From positions 31,535,501 to 31,599,500 of the forward strand of contig NC_079881.1 of assembly GCF_029227915.1 (NCBI RefSeq): a stretch of 64,000 bases of DNA. The letters are read 5' to 3'. The position numbers and the translations under genes are program-made. The stretch comes from Hydractinia symbiolongicarpus (taxonomy: Eukaryota > Cnidaria > Hydrozoa > Anthoathecata > Hydractiniidae). Within the stretch, counting starts at the first letter, position 1. Each line of letters begins with the position of its first letter. The notes beneath the pieces were generated by a model. That model had not been told where the DNA came from and did no database searches. It worked only from the letters and a program-made list of their open reading frames with translations. Below are positions 60,264 to 64,000 of this stretch, piece after piece.

Positions 60264-63245
60264 GTTATTTCTTGGAGTCCAATTGTCTCACTTTCACCTT
60301 TATCAGGTCACTGTCCATAATCAGTTCAATTAAGTCCTACAGTCAACCGTTTCATTGTTAAAAGCGATGCAACCTAGTAATATCAGAAAAATATCGTTAA
60401 GTACATGTTGGTACGAATATGTGACCCAACCGTTATAACTCAAACGGACTGACACCGTTAGAAAGTCAATGAAATGCAGTTTTTGAAACTGTCGCTATTT
60501 CTTCAGCGCGCGGAAACGCGTAGGATTGGTCCGACAGTAAAAATTGACTTATTTATCTAAATTTTTAAATAAAGCGATACCACAGCGCCCAGTATAATCG
60601 CTGAGTTCCGGTAATCACGTCAAATTAAGAAGAATTTTAATTCTTGGAGTCCAATTGTCTCATTTATCATATTTATCAGGTCGCAGTCCAAAGTTAGTTC
60701 AGTTAAGTCCTACAGTCAATCGTTTCATTGTTAAAAGCGATGCAACCTAGTAATATCAGAAAAATATCGCTATATACATGTTGGTACGAATAGGTGTCCA
60801 ATCGTTGTAACTCAAACGGACTGACTCCGTTAGAAAGTCAATGAAATGTAGTTTTTGAAGATGTCGCTATTTCTTCAGCACGCGATAACGGCTACGATTG
60901 GTCCCACAGTAAAAAAAAGACTCATTAATCTAAATTTTTAAAAGAAGCGCTACCACAGCGCCCAGTGTAATCGCTGAGTTCCGGCAATCATGTCAAATTA
61001 AGAAGAATGTTATTTCCTGGAGTCCAATTTTCTCATTTATCACATTTATCAGGTCACAGTCCAAAGTTAGTTTAGTTAAATCCCACAGTCAATCTTTTCA
61101 CTGTTAAAAACGATGCAACCTAGTAATATCAGATAAATATCGCTAAATACATGTTGGTACGAATATGTGACCCAACCGTTGTAACTCAAACGGACTGACA
61201 CCGCTACAAAGTCAATGAAATGTAGTTTTTGAAACTATCCCTATTTCTTCAGCGCTCGATAACGGATAGGATTGGTCCCACAGTAAAGAATGACTTATTT
61301 ATCTAAATTTTTAAATGAAGCGCTACCACAGCGCCCAGTATAATCGCTGAGTTCCGGCAATCACGTCAAAGTAAGAAGAATGTTACTTCTTGGAGTCCAA
61401 TTGTCTCATTTATCATATTTATCAGGTCGCAGTCCAAGGTTAGTTCAATTAAGTCCTACAGTCAATCGTTTCATTGTTAAAAGCGATGCAACCTAGTAAT
61501 ATCAGAAAAAAATCGCTAAATACATGTTGGTACGAATAGGTGATCCAATCGTTGTAACTCAAACGGACTGACACCGTTAGAAAGTCAAAGAAATGTAGTT
61601 TTTTAAACTGTCGCTATTTCTTCCGCGCGCGATAACGGCTAGGATTGGTCCGACAGTAAAAATTTACTTATTTATCTAAATTTTTAAATGAAGCGATACC
61701 ACAGCGCCCAGTATAATCGCTGAGTTCCGGCAATCACGTCAAATTAAGAAGAATGTTAATTCTTGGAGTCCAATTGTCTCATTTATCATATTTATCAGGT
61801 CGCAGTCCAAAGTTAGTTCAATTAAGTCCTACAGTCAATCGTTTCATTGTTAAAAGCGATGCAACCTAGTAATATCAGAAAAATATCGCTATATACATGT
61901 TGGTACGAATAGGTGTCCAATCGTTGTAACTCAAACGGACTGACACCGTTAGAAAGTCAATGAAATGTAGTTTTTGAAGATGTCACTATTTCTTCAGCAC
62001 GCGATAACGGCTAGGATTGGTCCCACAGTAAAAAAAGACTCATTAATCTAAATTTTTAAAAGAAGCGCTACCACAGCGCCCAGTGTAATCGCTGAGTTCC
62101 GGCAATCATGTCAAATTAAGAAGAATGTTATTTCCTGGAGTCCAATTTTCTCATTTATCACATTTATCAGGTCACAGTCCAAAGTTAGTTTAGTTAAATC
62201 CCACAGTCAATCTTTTCACTGCTAAAAACGATGCAACCTAGTAATATCAGATAAATATCGCTAAATACATGTTGGTGCGAATATGTGACCCAACCGTTGT
62301 AACTCAAACGGAGTGACACCGCTACAAAGTCAATGAAATGTAGTTTTTGAAACTATCCCTATTTCTTCAGCGCGCGATAACGGATAGGATTGGTCCCACA
62401 GTAAAGAATGACTTATTTATCTAAATTTTTAAATGAAGCGCTACCACAGCGCCCAGTATAATCGCTGAGTTCCGGCAATCACGTCAAATTAAGAAGAATG
62501 TTACTTCTTGGAGTCCAATTGTCTCATTTATCATATTTATCAGGTCGCAGTCCAAAGTTAGTTCAATTACGTCCTACAGTCAATCGCTTCATTGTTAAAA
62601 GCGATGCAACCTAGTAATATCAGAAAAATATCGCTATATACATGTTGGTACGAATAGGTGATCCAATCGTTGTAACTCAAACGGACTGACACCGTTAGAA
62701 AGTCAAACAAATGTAGTTTTTTAAACTGTCGCTATTTCTTCCGCGCGCGATAACGGCTAGGATTGGTCCCGCAGTAAAAAATGACTTATTAATCTAAATT
62801 TTTTAATGAAACGCTACCACAGCGCCCAGTGTAATGGCTGAGTTCCGGCAATCATGTCAAATTAAGAAGAATGTTATTTCTTGGAGTCCAATTGTCTCAT
62901 TTATCATATTTATCAGGTCGCAGTCCAAAGTTAGTTCAATTAAGTCCTACAGTCAATCGTTTCATTGTTAAAAGCGATGCAACCTAGTAATATCAGAAAA
63001 ATATCGCTAAATGCATGTTGGTACGAATAGGTGACACAACCGTTGAAACTCAAACGGACTGACACCGTTAGAAACTCAGTGAAATGTAGTATTTGAAACT
63101 GTCTTTATAACTTCAGCGCGAGCTAACTGCTAGGATTGGTCCCACAGAAAGAAATGACTCATTAATCTAAATTTTTAAAAGAAGCGCTACCAGAGCGCCC
63201 AGTGTAATCGCTGAGTTCCGGCAATCATGTCAAATTAAGAAGAAT
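60264..63245 (+). repeat. Eight-monomer unit A-B-C-X-B-C-X'-F
   Basis: Monomer starts are 60264, 60636, 61009, 61382, 61755, 62127, 62500 and 62873, total 2982 bp. B-C-X occurs twice in a row at a spacing of about 1118 bp. X fronts look like B or F (TCATATTTATCAGGTCGCAG), the middle like D (GGTGATCCAATCG, CTTCCGCGCGCG), and the tail like A (GGTCCGACAG, GCGATACC) in the first and D' (GGTCCCGCAG, TTTTTTAATGAAACG) in the second. There is no true D or E. Confidence 0.78.
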
Positions 63246-64000
63246 GTTATTTCTTGGAGTCCAATTGTCTCACTTTCACCTTTTTCAGGTCACAGTTCAT
63301 AATCAGTTCAATTAAGTCCTACAGTCAACCGTTTCATTGTTAAAAGCGATGCAACCTAGTAATATCAGAAAAATATCGCTAAGTACATGTTGGTACGAAT
63401 ATGTGACCCAACCGTTATAACTCAAACTGACTGACACCGTTAGAAAGTCAATGAAATGCAGTTTTTGAAACTGTCGCTATTTCTTCAGCGCGCGGTAACG
63501 TCTAGGATTGGTCCGACAGTAAAATTTGACTTATTTATCTAAATTTTTAAATGAAGCGATACCACAGCGCCCAGTATAATCGCTGAGTTCCGGCAATCAC
63601 GTCAAATTAAGAAGAATGTTAATTCTTGGAGTCCAATTGTCTCATTTATCATATTTATCAGGTCGCAGTCCAAAGTTAGTTCAATTAAGTCGTACAGTCA
63701 ATCGTTTCAGTGTTAAAAGCGATGCAACCTAGTAATATCAGAAAAATATCGCTATATACATGTTGGTACGAATAGGTGTCCAATCGTTGTAACTCAAACG
63801 GACTGACACCGTTAGAAAGTCAATGAAATGTAGTTTTTAAAGATGTCGCTATTTCTTCAGCACGCGATAACGGCTAGGATTGGTCCCACAGTAAAAAAAG
63901 ACTCATTAATCTAAATTTTTAAAAGAAGCGCTACCACAGCGCCAAGTGTAATCGCTGAGTTCCGGGAATCATGTCAAATTAAGAAGAATGTTATTTCCTG
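63246..64000 (+). repeat. Start of a further unit A-B-C, cut by the window edge
   Basis: Monomer starts are 63246 (A), 63618 (B) and 63990 (first bases of C, GTTATTTCCTG). The array therefore continues beyond the window on the right, as it does on the left, where base 1 is already a monomer start. The true array length is unknown. Confidence 0.9.

Larger units (their letters stand above)
1..64000 (+). repeat. Satellite array, ~372-bp monomer, head-to-tail
   Basis: The full window is built from one monomer repeated 172 times plus a stub at the right end, always in the same orientation. I used the motif GTTATTTCTT (variants such as GTTTTTTCTT or GTTAATTCTT) as the monomer start. Successive starts are 364-377 bp apart, apart from two intervals of 326 bp. 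Fixed landmarks follow in order: a GTCCAATTGTCTC region, TTAAGTCCCACAGTCAATCG, a core ACATGTTGGTACGAA, CCGTTGTAACTCAAACGG, CAGCGCGCGATAACGG, AGGATTGGTCCCACAG, GAAGCGCTACCACAGCGCCC and GCTGAGTTCCGGCAATCA. No unique sequence interrupts it, so there is no gap to annotate. The length is close to two nucleosome repeats, which is common for satellites. The family is not one I recognise. It is most likely eukaryotic pericentromeric or centromeric DNA; location is inference. Confidence 0.98.

Noticed and set aside
1-64000. CRISPR array
   Set aside because: Although regular, the repeat is about 372 bp with no short repeat alternating with unique spacers, and no cas-like gene is present.
1-64000. Transposon or retroelement insertion
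   Set aside because: No monomer interval exceeds 377 bp, so there is no room for an insert, and no terminal repeats or coding remnants are seen.
1-64000. Ribosomal DNA spacer or other gene-linked tandem repeat
   Set aside because: No rRNA sequence or promoter-like unit is visible and 172 repeats run through both window edges.

Overview
The whole window is one uninterrupted tandem-repeat (satellite DNA) array. I found no protein-coding gene, RNA gene, mobile element or unique sequence. A monomer of about 372 bp is repeated head-to-tail in one orientation. Marking the recurring GTTATTTCTT motif or its variants gives 172 complete monomers plus a stub at 63990-64000. The mean spacing is 372.0 bp. 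Every interval is 364-377 bp except two of 326 bp, so nothing has inserted anywhere in 64 kb. Such arrays belong to eukaryotic heterochromatin or centromeric regions. Hand counting one monomer (9331-9706) gives 146 G+C in 376 bp (about 39 %) and 16 CpG, so CpG is not depleted. That fits an invertebrate or another lineage with little germline CpG methylation better than a vertebrate. I do not recognise the monomer from any named satellite family and cannot name the species.

Layout, left to right. (1) 1-6620: heterogeneous monomers with small local duplications of 746, 1118 and 2985 bp spacing. (2) 6620-17700: a 16-monomer block of about 5.97 kb present twice; the second copy has lost one monomer. 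(3) 17700-19590: nearly uniform monomers with no higher-order pattern. (4) 19590-27895: a mosaic with several displaced duplicates and the two 326-bp monomers, which share one deletion junction. (5) 27895-36450: a four-monomer higher-order repeat (named G-H-I-J here, about 1.49 kb), clean at first and then scrambled into hybrids. (6) 36451-38825: a 1480-bp duplication that introduces a six-base deletion variant. (7) 38668-64000: a six-monomer higher-order repeat (A-B-C-D-E-F, 2232 bp), with 5-monomer and 7-monomer derivatives made by fusing or duplicating monomers.

The interest lies in how the array evolved and in what is conserved inside the monomer. Hybrid monomers, changes of exactly one monomer in copy length and near-perfect tandem blocks are what unequal crossover and gene conversion leave behind. 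The A-F types look like descendants of the G-J types (G to E, H to F, I to A), so the array can be read as a local pedigree. Within the monomer, a nearly invariant core around ACATGTTGGTACGA and two short dyads are candidate protein-binding or structural elements. One dyad is intact in B, C and F but broken in A, D and E. Monomer names, block limits and identities were assigned by eye; limits of duplications are good to a few tens of bases.
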